The notes: generated by a model not told the origin, from the letters alone. Numbered from the stretch's first letter, positions 1 to 8,066 are shown. The stretch: DNA of 12,500 nt from Penaeus vannamei (GCF_042767895.1 NC_091558.1:1659382-1671881); one strand, 5' to 3'. A program made the numbers and translations.

Positions 1-100
1 CCGCGCCCATGCCACAGGCGTTGGCAGAATTCCATGGGTTTTAAAGCGAGGAATTTCGACGCTGGACCACATACGGGACTTCTGGACTCGGCTCCGGTTA
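1..100. other. Unique left flank, no gene recognised
   Basis: About 100 bases of mixed-composition DNA precede the first repeat block. An ATG at 34 opens a frame that runs into the pyrimidine repeat and becomes an S/L/F-only string, so I do not accept it as coding. Nothing else is recognisable. It may be the edge of a feature cut by the window. Confidence 0.5.
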
Positions 101-958
<858 letters not shown>

Positions 959-960
959 AT

Positions 961-1256
<296 letters not shown>

Positions 1257-1320
<64 letters not shown>
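1257..1320. repeat. (AT)32 microsatellite
   Basis: An uninterrupted AT dinucleotide run that directly follows the right arm of the palindrome and precedes the GATA tract. It is self-complementary and can extrude as a cruciform. Confidence 0.95.
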
Positions 1321-1323
<3 letters not shown>

Positions 1324-1330
1324 CATACAT

Positions 1331-1573
1331 TTATAGATAGATTGATAGATAAATAGATAGATAGAAAGATAAATAGATAGAGAGTTAGATAAATAGATAG
1401 ATAGATAAATAAATAGATAGATAAATAGATAGATAGACAGATATATAGATAGAGAGTTAGATAGATAGATAAATAGATAGATAGAAAGATAAATAGATAG
1501 ATAGATAGAGAGATATATAGATAAATAGATAGATAGAAAGATAAATAGATAGATAGAGAGTTAGATAGATAAA
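1331..1573. repeat. (GATA)n / (AAATAGAT)n compound tract
   Basis: The tract consists of GATA tetramers interspersed with AAAT and variant words. The word GAAAG recurs at 1364, 1484 and 1536, and GAGAGTTAG recurs near 1380, 1452 and 1557, so it is a duplicated higher-order GATA array and not a simple run. The minus strand is open throughout as an I/Y/L/S string, which is a repeat artefact. Confidence 0.9.
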
Positions 1574-1920
1574 GAAACGACACAAGCCTATAAGAAAAAT
1601 AAAAACAAATCATAAATAAACAAACAACATATATACAAATGAATGAATGAATGAATACACGAATAAATTACACACAAAAAAACAGGTGCAATAAATAAAA
1701 ATATCTGAATGAAAAAATAAACTTAAAAATAGGATACAATAAAAAAAAATCTATATAAAAAAGGCAATAGAAAGAAGAAGAAGAAGAAGAAAAAAAACAG
1801 GTGCAATAAAAAGAAATAAAAAACTAAAAAATCTAAATGAAAAAAAAACTAAAAAATAGGATACAATAAAAAATAAACTAAAAGAAAATAACATACAATA
1901 AAAAAAAAAACACACCCTTT
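1574..1920. repeat. A-rich segment with ~115-127 bp tandem duplication
   Basis: CAGGTGCAATAAA occurs at 1683 and 1798 (115 bp apart), and TAGGATACAAT at 1730 and 1857 (127 bp apart). A weaker third copy of the latter (ACATACAAT) lies near 1891. The copies have diverged by A-run length changes. No coding potential is seen. Confidence 0.75.
1773..1790. repeat. (AAG)6 microsatellite
   Basis: A short perfect AAG trinucleotide run inside the first copy of the A-rich tandem duplication. It is absent from the second copy, so it probably expanded after the duplication. Confidence 0.85.
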
Positions 1921-2111
1921 CCTCATAAACTACAAAAAACCAGAGGCAGTAGTTAGATCCGAGTTACGTGCCCTTAACTCCCCCCCCCCCCCTAAAGAAT
2001 AACTCCATGCCCCGAGTGAGTCCAGGGCGGAGTCCGACGGGGAGTCCGAGAGCACGAAGGGTAATGCGAGGTAAATTAAAATGGTCAAACGTAGGTAGGG
2101 TTTGGCTGAAA
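1921..2111. other. Unique segment with C13 run
   Basis: Mixed-composition DNA containing a 13-base C run (1980-1992) and a small internal duplication of GGAGTCCGA near 2030-2050. A 65-codon forward frame starts at 1968 but runs into GA repeats and has no recognisable domain. I see nothing that supports a gene. Confidence 0.45.
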
Positions 2112-2113
2112 GG

Positions 2114-2141
2114 GAGAGAGAGAGAGAGAGAAAAAAAAAAA
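2114..2141. repeat. (GA)n followed by A11
   Basis: A short GA dinucleotide run (2114-2130) passes directly into an A homopolymer (2131-2141), starting a purine-rich stretch that continues to about 2190. Confidence 0.85.
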
Positions 2142-2217
2142 GGGGAGATGGAGAGGGTGGGTTGATAAGGGAGGGAAAAGGGAGGGTGAGATTGGGTTTG
2201 TGAATTCGTTATTTGGT

Positions 2218-2349
2218 GGGGGGTTGGGGGGGTTGGAGGGGTTGGGGGGGGGCTGGTATGTCTGTTTGTATGGGGTTATCTGGTGGGGGAATTGGGGGGA
2301 TTGGGGGTTGGGGGGGTCTGTTATGTCTGTCTGTATGGGTGTAGGGATG
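2218..2349 (+). repeat. 65-bp tandem duplication carrying two G-quadruplex motifs
   Basis: The first copy has G runs at 2218-2223, 2226-2232, 2238-2241 and 2244-2252 with loops of 2, 5 and 2 bases. The second has runs at 2285-2289, 2294-2299, 2303-2307 and 2310-2316 with loops of 4, 3 and 2. Both satisfy the standard rule of four runs of at least three Gs with loops of one to seven. The downstream word TATGTCTG recurs at 2257 and 2322, giving a unit of 65 bp. Folding is inferred from the motif. Confidence 0.85.
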
Positions 2350-2400
2350 TATGGGTGTGTATGTATGTGTTTGTTGGTGTTCATGTGTCTGTTTGTTTCT
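2350..2400. repeat. TG-rich degenerate tract
   Basis: Degenerate (TG)n/(TGTATG)n DNA continues from the G-quadruplex unit. It is the strand opposite of the CA tract that begins 60 bp downstream. Confidence 0.7.
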
Positions 2401-2457
2401 CAATTTAGCTGTGTCTGGCTATTCGTAATACACGGGTTTCTATACCAGACGTGTATG
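2401..2457. other. Short unique spacer
   Basis: A non-repetitive spacer separates the TG-rich and CA-rich tracts. No feature is recognised. Confidence 0.4.
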
Positions 2458-2719
2458 CACATACACACACATACACACACACAAAATAAAAAACACACCC
2501 ACTAACACTGACCCCCCTACACACATATACTCGCAAATACACACGTACGTCCACACTAACACACAAACACACACACAGACACGCACACAGACACACACAC
2601 ACAAATACACATACACAGACACACACACACAAATAGACATACACACAGATACACACACACATAAATACACATACACACAGACACACACACACACACACAA
2701 ACAAACAAGCACACAAAAC
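2458..2719. repeat. Compound (CA)n tract
   Basis: An imperfect CA dinucleotide tract interspersed with CAGA, AAATA and CATA words, ending in AAAC/AAGC variants. Units such as ACACAAATACACATACACAGAC recur roughly every 30-40 bases. The minus strand is open as a C/V-rich string, a repeat artefact. Alternating purine-pyrimidine CA runs are prone to Z-DNA. Confidence 0.9.
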
Positions 2720-2768
2720 CTCAAAGAAATATTTAAAGCTAAGAAACCCACACTCACAATCTCATCCA

Positions 2769-2792
2769 TTTTTTTTTTTTTTTTTTTTTTTT
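2769..2792. repeat. T24 homopolymer
   Basis: A run of 24 T abutting unique sequence. It could be the poly(A) tail of a retroposed copy on the minus strand, or the polypyrimidine tract before a possible acceptor AG at 2803-2804. No target-site duplication was found. Confidence 0.9.
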
Positions 2793-2891
2793 GGCAACGC
2801 TGAGATTACCTTCGCAGCAACACGTCTGATCCTAATTGCCATTGCATATCTCATCTGCAACCTTCCTTATCGCGGTGTGTGCGGAGCCTAG
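2793..2891 (+). other. Short hydrophobic open frame, possible exon or gene relic
   Basis: From 2793 a 32-codon frame runs to TAG at 2889-2891. It lies wholly in non-repetitive DNA, unlike nearly every other open frame here. Its core, RLILIAIAYLICNLPYR, is a hydrophobic segment with a basic start and a C-x-x-P-Y ending, which resembles the sixth transmembrane helix of rhodopsin-class receptors (usual form C-W-x-P). A T24 tract is followed by AG at 2803-2804, and GTGTGT at 2875-2880 could be a donor, giving a 70-bp exon at 2805-2874. The frame is short, so chance is a serious alternative. So is the reading that this is the 3' end of a minus-strand retroposon whose A-tail is the T24 run. Confidence 0.15.
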
Positions 2892-3039
2892 ATAGATCCC
2901 GTCGCCTACTTACAAGACGCACAAGTAATAGCATAGAGAGTCTCCTTAAACACCTAAGATTTTTTTTTTTTTGTTTGTTTGTTTTATAAGTATCGTTAAT
3001 ATTTTCTTTTTCTTTTTTTGGTTCTTTGCGGTGTCGTTA
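2892..3039. other. Unique to T-rich transition
   Basis: Unique DNA to about 2958, followed by a T13 run (2960-2972), three TTTG words and T-rich sequence leading into the ATT block. No gene or RNA is recognised. Confidence 0.45.
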
Positions 3040-3232
3040 ATATCATTCGTATAATGATGATGATAAGGATAATGATGGTTATGATAAAAAATGATTATAA
3101 TCATTGTTATTATTCGTTAGTATCATTATCATTATCATTGTATTGCTATTTATTATTGCTATTATTAGCAGCACTATCATTATCAGTTATTATTACTTTT
3201 GTTATTTCTACTATTCTTATTATTATCATTAC

Positions 3233-3271
<39 letters not shown>

Positions 3272-3560
3272 CATTTCTATTATTATTATTATTATTATCA
3301 TTATCATTACTCTTATCATTATCATTATATTCATCATTACCATCATTACTACTACTACCATAGCTATTTTTATTCTTATCTTCATTCTTATTATGCTTAT
3401 TCTTACTGTGATTCTTATTGCTGTCATTATCATCACCATTATTGTCATTATCATCATTACCATTTATGAATCATTATCATTACCATTATGAATCATCATC
3501 ATTATCATTATCTATTATTATTATAGATATTATCATCATTATCATTCTTGTTATGACTAT
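3040..3560. repeat. (ATT/ATC)n trinucleotide block
   Basis: About 520 bp built from ATT, ATC and TCATTA words, with an uninterrupted (ATT)n core at about 3233-3270. The word ATGAATCA recurs at 3466 and 3488, a 22-bp local duplication. The left end (3049-3089) is written in the complementary sense (GATGAT), with the switch at a 16-bp palindrome. Forward and reverse open frames (I-only, Y-only, M-rich) are repeat artefacts. Confidence 0.92.
3090..3105. repeat. Perfect 16-bp palindrome at repeat strand switch
   Basis: AATGATTATAATCATT equals its own reverse complement. GAT/ATG-sense repeats lie to the left and ATC/ATT-sense repeats to the right, so the palindrome is the hinge of a larger imperfect inverted repeat. 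Confidence 0.85.
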
Positions 3561-3990
3561 TATCATCATCATCATCTCCACACCATCAGCATCATCACCA
3601 CCATCCTCATTATCATCATCATCGTCTCCACACCATCATCATCATCACCCCCATCCTCATTATCATCACCACCATCATCATCATCATTATCATCATCACC
3701 ATCCTCATTATCAGCATCATCACCACCATCCTCACTATCATCACCACCAGCATCATTATCACCACCATCATCATCTCCACACCATCACCATCATCACCAC
3801 CATCCTCATTATCATCATCCTCATCATCATCACCACCATCCTCATTATCATCATTCTCATTATCATCATCACCATCCTATCATCACCACCATCCTCATCC
3901 TCATCCTCATCCTCCTCATTATCATCACCACCATCCCCACCATCCTCATTATCACCACCACCCTCATCACCACCATCATCATCATTCTTA
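3561..3990. repeat. (CAT/CAC)n block with ~50-bp higher-order unit
   Basis: CAT, CAC and CCT trinucleotides with recurring longer words. TCTCCACACCATC starts at 3575, 3625 and 3774 (50 and 149 bp apart), and CCATCCTCA starts at about 3601, 3651, 3699, 3800 and 3836. This indicates a roughly 50-bp unit amplified on a trinucleotide background. The H/P/S-rich and D/G/E-rich open frames are repeat artefacts. Confidence 0.85.
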
Positions 3991-4171
3991 TCTTTTTTCC
4001 CCTTTCTCGCCAACGAAAACTTTGACACCTAACGACCCTCTCCGTCCCCGTCTGGTTCGCTCGCCTGACATAATGAGAGATAATGAGGGAGAGATAAGGA
4101 TATTGTTAATTATGCTCATTAGCATCGGAGGACAGTTACGAGCAAAGGGAGCTTCGGTGCTTGAGTCATTT
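3991..4171. promoter_or_regulatory. Unique island with AP-1 match and POU-like hairpin
   Basis: A 180-bp non-repetitive island between the CAT/CAC block and G-rich polypurine DNA. TGAGTCA at 4162-4168 is a perfect AP-1 (TRE) heptamer. ATGCTCATTAGCAT at 4112-4125 is a 5-bp stem with a 4-base loop; its complement begins ATGCTAATGA, close to POU octamer/TAATGARAT-type sites. No TATA box or start site is evident. A regulatory role is inference from motifs only. Confidence 0.2.
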
Positions 4172-4599
4172 ACTGGGGGTGGGTGGGGAGGGAGGGGAGG
4201 GGGGGAGGGGGGAGATGGGGATGGGAGGGAGTAATGGGGTTCATTCATTGGTAGGGAGAGGGAGGGGAGGAGGAAGGTTTGAGGAAGGGAGGAGAGATGG
4301 AGTGAAGGGGGGAGAGGGAAAGGGAGGGAGGGAGGAAGGAGGGAGGAGGAGGGAGAGAAGGGGAGGATGGGGGAAGGGGGGGAGGAAGATGAGGAGGAGG
4401 GAAGAAGGAAGGTGTGAGGGAGGGAGAGAAGGGGAGAATTTGGGGGAAGGGGAGGAGGAAGAAGGGGGAGGAGGGAGGAAGAGGATAGGTAGAGGAGGAG
4501 GAGGAAGGAGTGCAGGAGGGAGGAGGAGGAGGAGGAGGGAGGTGGGAGGGAGGAGTAGGGGGGCTGGAGAGAGGGAAAAGGGAGAGAGAGAAGGAGAAG

Positions 4600-4601
<2 letters not shown>
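4172..4601 (+). repeat. G-rich polypurine tract (GGA/GGGA)n with G-quadruplex potential
   Basis: 430 bp almost free of pyrimidines on the + strand. At 4174-4240 many runs of three or more G with 1-3-base loops satisfy the G-quadruplex rule several times over. Further right, GGA and GAGG words dominate. Opposite frames read as G/R/E-rich and P/S/L-rich strings, with no domain. It is also a triplex-capable tract. Confidence 0.88.

Positions 4602-4644
<43 letters not shown>
4602..4644. repeat. A43 homopolymer
   Basis: A run of 43 A between G-rich and A-rich polypurine DNA. Its true length is uncertain given sequencing limits on homopolymers. It could be a retroposon tail on the + strand, but the DNA before it is simple GGA repeat and not element-like. 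Confidence 0.93.
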
Positions 4645-4646
<2 letters not shown>

Positions 4647-5342
4647 GCAGAAAGAGGAAAAAACGAAGCAAAAATATGAGGAGAAACCCAGAAGCAAGAG
4701 AAAAGAAAGGGAGTAAATAAAAAAAAGAGAATAAGGGAAAAAAAACAAGTAAAGAGAAAGAGGAAACAAAGAAAATGAGTGAAGGAAAAAAGGGAGATTA
4801 AATAAAAGAAGGCAAGAGAAACAATAAAAATAAAACGAAAAGACATAAAAAAGAACAAAAAGAGGTTGATTAAAAAAGAGGAAAAGTGGGAAAAAAAGAG
4901 AAAGAGTAAATAAAAAAACAAACAAATAAAGAAGAAAGAGTAAAAAATAAAATATGAAATAAAGAAGAAAGGGTAAAGGAAAAAAACAAATAAAAAGAAA
5001 TTAATAAAAAAGAGGAAGAAAAATAAAGAGAGAAAGAGAAGAAGAAAAAAATAAAGAGAAAAAGGGAAAAAAATAATGAAAGAAAAAGGGTAAGGAACAA
5101 AATTAAAGAGAAAGGAGTAAAGTGTGAAAACAAATAAAGAGTAAATGAAAAAGAGAGAGGGGGAAAAACAAAGAGAAAAATTAAGAGGAAAAAAAGAGAG
5201 AGTAAGAGTAAGCGAAAAACAAATAAAGAATAAACGAAAAAAAAGGGGAAAAAAACAAAAGAAAAAAATACCCCAAAAAAATAAGAGAAAGAGGACGAAA
5301 AAAAAAACAAAAACAGAAAAATCATTAAAAAAAAAAAAAAAA
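4645..5342. repeat. A-rich polypurine tract (AAATAAAGA / GAAA words)
   Basis: About 700 bp of A and G with rare T or C. Words such as AAATAAAGA, GAGAAAGAG and AAAAACAAA recur at irregular spacing, ending in A16 at 5327-5342. The minus strand is open for long stretches as an F/L/S string (up to 399 codons with the neighbouring tract), a consequence of TTT/CTT repeats and not a gene. Confidence 0.85.
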
Positions 5343-5535
5343 CATCTCTCCCTCCCTCTCTCTCTCTCTCGAATCCTTGCGATCGGAATCTCCCCCCCCC
5401 CGCCTTCCCTCCCTTCCCACGCCCCCTTCGCCGCCCCCACCGCCCTACGCCGCCCTCGCCGCTTTCGCCCCCCCTGCCCCCTCCGCCGCCCCCCTCACCG
5501 CCCTCGCCCCCCTCGCCGCCCTCGCCTTCCCCGCC
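5343..5535. repeat. CT then C-rich (GCC/CCC)n, CpG-dense
   Basis: A short CT run is followed after a 25-bp gap by a C run (5391-5400) and then GCC/CGCC/CTCGCC words. Cytosines dominate the + strand and CpG is frequent, in contrast to the purine DNA just left of it. Alanine/proline open frames follow from GCC/CCC repeats. It forms the left half of a CpG-rich island continuing to 5765. Confidence 0.75.
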
Positions 5536-5765
5536 CGCGATCCGTCAGCGGCGCGGTACCTCGCCAATTACCCGGATCGGAAGGGGCTCTCGCAGGCCTT
5601 AGATAACCCAAACAGATCATCATTTACCCGCGTAGTAATTAGTAGTTAACCGGACGCGCCGCTAATCACCGGCCCGAAGGATCCGTCGGGTTAACTGGAC
5701 GCATAAACCAGACAGCGGAGGCCGGCCGCTATAACGGGGGCCTTGATTTACGGCGCTGTAAAAAT
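5536..5765. promoter_or_regulatory. Unique CpG-rich island with homeodomain-type sites
   Basis: About 230 bp of balanced, non-repetitive sequence dense in CpG, with about eight CpGs in the first 60 bp. TAATTA at 5636-5641 is a homeodomain core, and CCAATTAC and GCTAATCACC lie nearby. GTTAACCGGACGC (5645-5657) is nearly repeated as GTTAACTGGACGC (5690-5702), a 45-bp offset. In a simple-repeat desert this is the best CpG-island-like candidate, but no coding exon is visible on either side. Confidence 0.25.
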
Positions 5766-5788
5766 GGTCTTCGTCTTTATTTGAGGCG

Positions 5789-5850
5789 TGGGAGGGAAGG
5801 GAGGGGAAGGGAGGGGGAGGGGAGGGAGGGAGGGGGAGGGAAGGGCGAGG
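5789..5850 (+). repeat. (GGGA)n G-rich tract
   Basis: GGGA and GGGGA words between the CpG-rich island and the decamer minisatellite. They contain enough short-loop G runs for a G-quadruplex. Confidence 0.8.
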
Positions 5851-6260
5851 AATTGCGTGGAATGGCGAGATTGGCGGGAAAATTGCGTGGATTGGCGAGA
5901 TTGGGCGAGGAATTGCGCGGAATGGCGAGATTGGCGGGAAAATTGCGTGGAAGAGCGAGATTGGGCGAGGAATTGCGCGAAATGGCGAGATTGGCGGGAA
6001 AATTGCGTGAAGTGGCGAGATTGGGCGAGGAATGGCGTGGAATGGCGAGATTGGCGGGAAAATTGCGTGGAATGGCGAGATTGGGCGAGGAATGGCGAGA
6101 TTGGGCGAGGAATGGCGTGGAATGGCGAGATTGGCGGGAAAATTGCGTGGAATGGCGAGATTGGGCGAGGAATGGCGAGATTGGGCGAGGAATGGCGAGA
6201 CTGGGCGAGGAATGGCGTGGATCGGCGAGATTGGCGGGAAAATTGCGTGAATTGGCGAGA
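5851..6260 (+). repeat. Decamer-modular minisatellite (30/60-bp higher-order units)
   Basis: The array is built from 10-bp blocks: A = AATTGCGTGG, B = AATGGCGAGA, C = TTGGGCGAGG, D = TTGGCGGGAA. Reading from 5851 gives ABD, then alternating ABC and ABD triplets of 30 bp, making a 60-bp higher-order unit. One extra BC (20 bp) is inserted after the ABC starting at 6061, and two more after the ABC starting near 6141. D blocks start at 5871, 5931, 5991, 6051, 6131 and 6231. All variation is by substitution within blocks or whole-block insertion. Because 30 is a multiple of three and no block makes a stop, several frames on both strands stay open. I do not accept them as genes. Confidence 0.93.
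5870..6255 (-). promoter_or_regulatory. Array of inverse CCAAT and E2F-like motifs within the minisatellite
   Basis: Every D block reads GATTGGCGGGAAAATT across its boundary, joining an inverse CCAAT (ATTGG) to GGCGGGAAA, the E2F core. There are six such composites. ATTGG occurs about 15 times in the array, thirteen of them at the B-C or B-D junction and mostly 30 bp apart. On the minus strand these read as CCAATC preceded by TTCCCGCC. NF-Y and E2F are known to co-occupy cell-cycle promoters with these motifs. Whether any factor binds this repeat is inference. Confidence 0.3.
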
Positions 6261-6493
6261 CATAGCGGGAGATAAACGAGTATATGTCCCCAAAATGGCG
6301 AGAAATGACGGAGGGAGGTATCTAAAAAAAAAAAAGAAAATAATAATAATAATGATAATATTGCGGAATTATGCACAACGACAGGGAATGTTTGACACTT
6401 GCGAGAAAGGAAAAAGAAAAAAAGAAGATAAATGAAAATAAAATTTAGTGTTCAGAACGGCAAAAGGATAATATACATTCAAAAACAATTAGG

Positions 6494-6495
<2 letters not shown>
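6261..6495. other. A-rich unique flank with (AAT)n
   Basis: Decayed minisatellite edge followed by A-rich unique DNA. It includes A12 near 6324, a short AAT/GAT run at about 6340-6357 and a GAAA-rich stretch. No gene is recognised. Confidence 0.5.

Positions 6496-6547
<52 letters not shown>
6496..6547. repeat. T52 homopolymer
   Basis: The longest single-base run in the window, with a second T20 run about 80 bp to the right. It could be a retroposon A-tail on the minus strand, but no element body or target duplication is seen. Length accuracy is doubtful. Confidence 0.95.
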
Positions 6548-6549
<2 letters not shown>

Positions 6550-6645
6550 GAAAGGCGAACGTGTGAAAAAATATACCAAAAACAAAGGTAAAAAGGAGAA
6601 AGAGAGGAAATAAGAGAAAGAACGATTTTTTTTTTTTTTTTTTTT
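6548..6645. other. A-rich spacer ending in T20
   Basis: About 78 bp of A/G-rich DNA followed by T20 (6626-6645). The A-rich spacer between two T runs could fold as an imperfect hairpin. No gene is recognised. Confidence 0.5.
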
Positions 6646-6895
6646 GTGACGAAGCTTAATTTAATATTTATATAAGTATTCCCTGATATTGGAATTCATT
6701 ATACTGATAGCGACCGCGACAGGATAAGGGATAAGGAGAGAGAGAAAGAAGAAAACGGCAGTAGAAGAATGAGGTGAAGAAATAGATGAAAGAATGATTG
6801 AAAAGTGAAAAAGAAAAAAAAAAAAATGCAGAAAACGAAGTGATAATAATAACAATACTGAAATAGGTTGGAACTTGTTAGCCAAACCATAACTT
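6646..6895. other. Unique AT-rich to purine-rich segment
   Basis: Starts AT-rich and includes TATATAAG at 6669-6676, a TATA-like word without other promoter support. It continues through GGATAAGGGATAAGG into purine-rich DNA with A12 near 6815. Short minus-strand frames (62-74 codons) are F/L/S-rich and cross this repeat-like DNA; no domain is seen. Confidence 0.4.
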
Positions 6896-7383
6896 TGCTT
6901 TTATAACCTGCAACACAAAACGGATTTAACTTTTACAATTTGCAACAGAAAACAAACAGCCCTAATTACTTGCAACAGGATAAGCTAGCTCTTGCAACAC
7001 AAAATCTACTTCGCTCTTGCAACTGGCAACACAAAATGAACTTGGCTCTTACAACACAAACAACAATTGCAACTTGCAACTGAACATCAACTTAGATATT
7101 GCAACACACAATCAACTTGACTCTTTCGTGCAACTTGCAACTGATCAACTTAATTACAACACAATCAACTTGACTTGCAACACAAAACCAACTTTCCTCT
7201 TGCAGCTAAACATCAACTTAGATACTGCAAACAACACACAATCAACTTGCAACACAAAACCAACTTTCCTCTTGCAACTGAACATCAACTCAAATACAGC
7301 AAGCAACACACAATCAACTTGGCACTTGCAACCGCGCTTCAATCTCCACCTCGCTGCAACGCCTCCGTCTGCAACTCAACCTG
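6896..7383. repeat. TTGCAAC-based irregular minisatellite
   Basis: The word TTGCAA, itself palindromic, occurs about 12 times, usually as CTTGCAAC followed by ACAAAA or TGAACATCAACTT. A 72-bp unit is clear: CTTGCAACACAAAACCAAC starts at 7174 and 7246, and AACATCAACTT-type words at 7083, 7209 and 7281. Copies toward the left are more diverged. A forward frame (207 codons from 7017) is N/Q/L-rich across the repeat and continues into GA repeats, so it is not a convincing gene. Confidence 0.85.
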
Positions 7384-7512
7384 GAAGTAAGAACTCCGAA
7401 ATAGCGCTCCTCCTTTATATGGAGTCTGTCTCGCGATGCCACACCCCTCGAGGCCGGTGGGTGGTGTTCCTCGCTGGCCATGGGCGTTCTGGCCACCACG
7501 GGCGCGAACGCA
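7384..7512. other. Unique GC-balanced segment
   Basis: About 130 bp of non-repetitive DNA between the TTGCAAC array and the purine minisatellite. It has a TTTATATGG word near 7412 and a C/G-balanced right half containing CTGGCCATGG-type palindromic words. It resembles other short unique islands in the window. No gene is identified. Confidence 0.4.
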
Positions 7513-8066
7513 GGGAGAGAAGGAGAGTATTTAGGGAGATGGAGAGAGCGAGGGAGGGAGGGAGGGAGAGGGAGAGGAAGGGAGAGAAAAAGAAGGGAGG
7601 GGGGGAGAGGAAGGATGCGAATATGATGGGGAGTATTTAAGGAGATGGAGAGAACGATGGAGGGAGGGAGGGAGAGGAAGGGAGAGGAAGGATTGCGAAG
7701 GATGCCGAATATGATGGGGAGTATTTAGAGAGATGGAGGGGGCGAGGGAGGGAGGGAGGGAAAGGAAGGGAGAGAAAAAGAAGGGAGAAGGAGAGGAAGG
7801 ATTGCGAAGGATGCGAAAATGATGGGGAGTCTTTAGAGAGATGGAGGGGGCGAGGGAGGGAGGGAGGGAAGGGAAAGGAAGGGAGAGAAAAAGAAGGGAG
7901 AAGGGAGAGGAAGGATTGCGAAGGATGCGAAAATGATGGGGAGTCTTTAGAGAGATGGAGGGGGCGAGGGAGGGAGGGAGGGAAGGTGGGAGGGAGAGAA
8001 GAAGAAGGGAGAGGGAAAAAAAGGGAGGAAGGAGGGAGTGCGAATGATGTGGAGATGAAACGCAGA
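7513..8066 (+). repeat. Polypurine minisatellite, five ~88-114-bp units
   Basis: Each unit holds GATGGGGAGT(A/C)TTTAGAGAG, a GGGA-rich stretch, GAGAAAAAGAAGGGAG and GGATTGCGAAGGATGCGAA. The GT(A/C)TTTA landmark is at 7527, 7633, 7721, 7829 and 7943, giving spacings of 106, 88, 108 and 114 bp. A degraded sixth start (GCGAATGATGTGGAGATG) lies near 8040. The last units are most alike, sharing the A-to-C change in the landmark. Minus-strand S/L/P-rich frames follow from the repeat. Confidence 0.9.

Noticed and set aside
5365..5380. TCGAATCC resembling a tRNA B-box end
   Set aside because: There is no preceding GGTT, no A-box and no cloverleaf. It sits at the edge of a CT run.
4241..5440. 399-codon minus-strand frame of F/L/S residues resembling a membrane protein
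   Set aside because: The hydrophobic look comes from TTT/CTT/TCC words opposite A-rich and GGA-rich polypurine DNA. Helix spacing and charge pattern of real membrane proteins are missing.
5748..6435. Overlapping open frames with 10-residue W/R/E/N or P/N/F/S repeats on both strands
   Set aside because: The 30-bp unit is a multiple of three without stops, so several frames stay open automatically. Insertions are 20 bp, which shift the frame, contrary to selection on a protein.
6896..7383. TTGCAAC words as C/EBP sites
   Set aside because: The consensus TTRCNNAA is not met at the seventh position in the common TTGCAACA form, so the array is better described as a repeat only.
7405..7420. Possible CArG box (CCTTTATATGG)
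   Set aside because: There are seven A/T bases between CC and GG where the consensus requires six, and no supporting promoter context.
7017..7640. 207-codon N/Q/L-rich frame
   Set aside because: It follows the TTGCAAC minisatellite and continues into GA repeats, with no domain and no continuity of composition.
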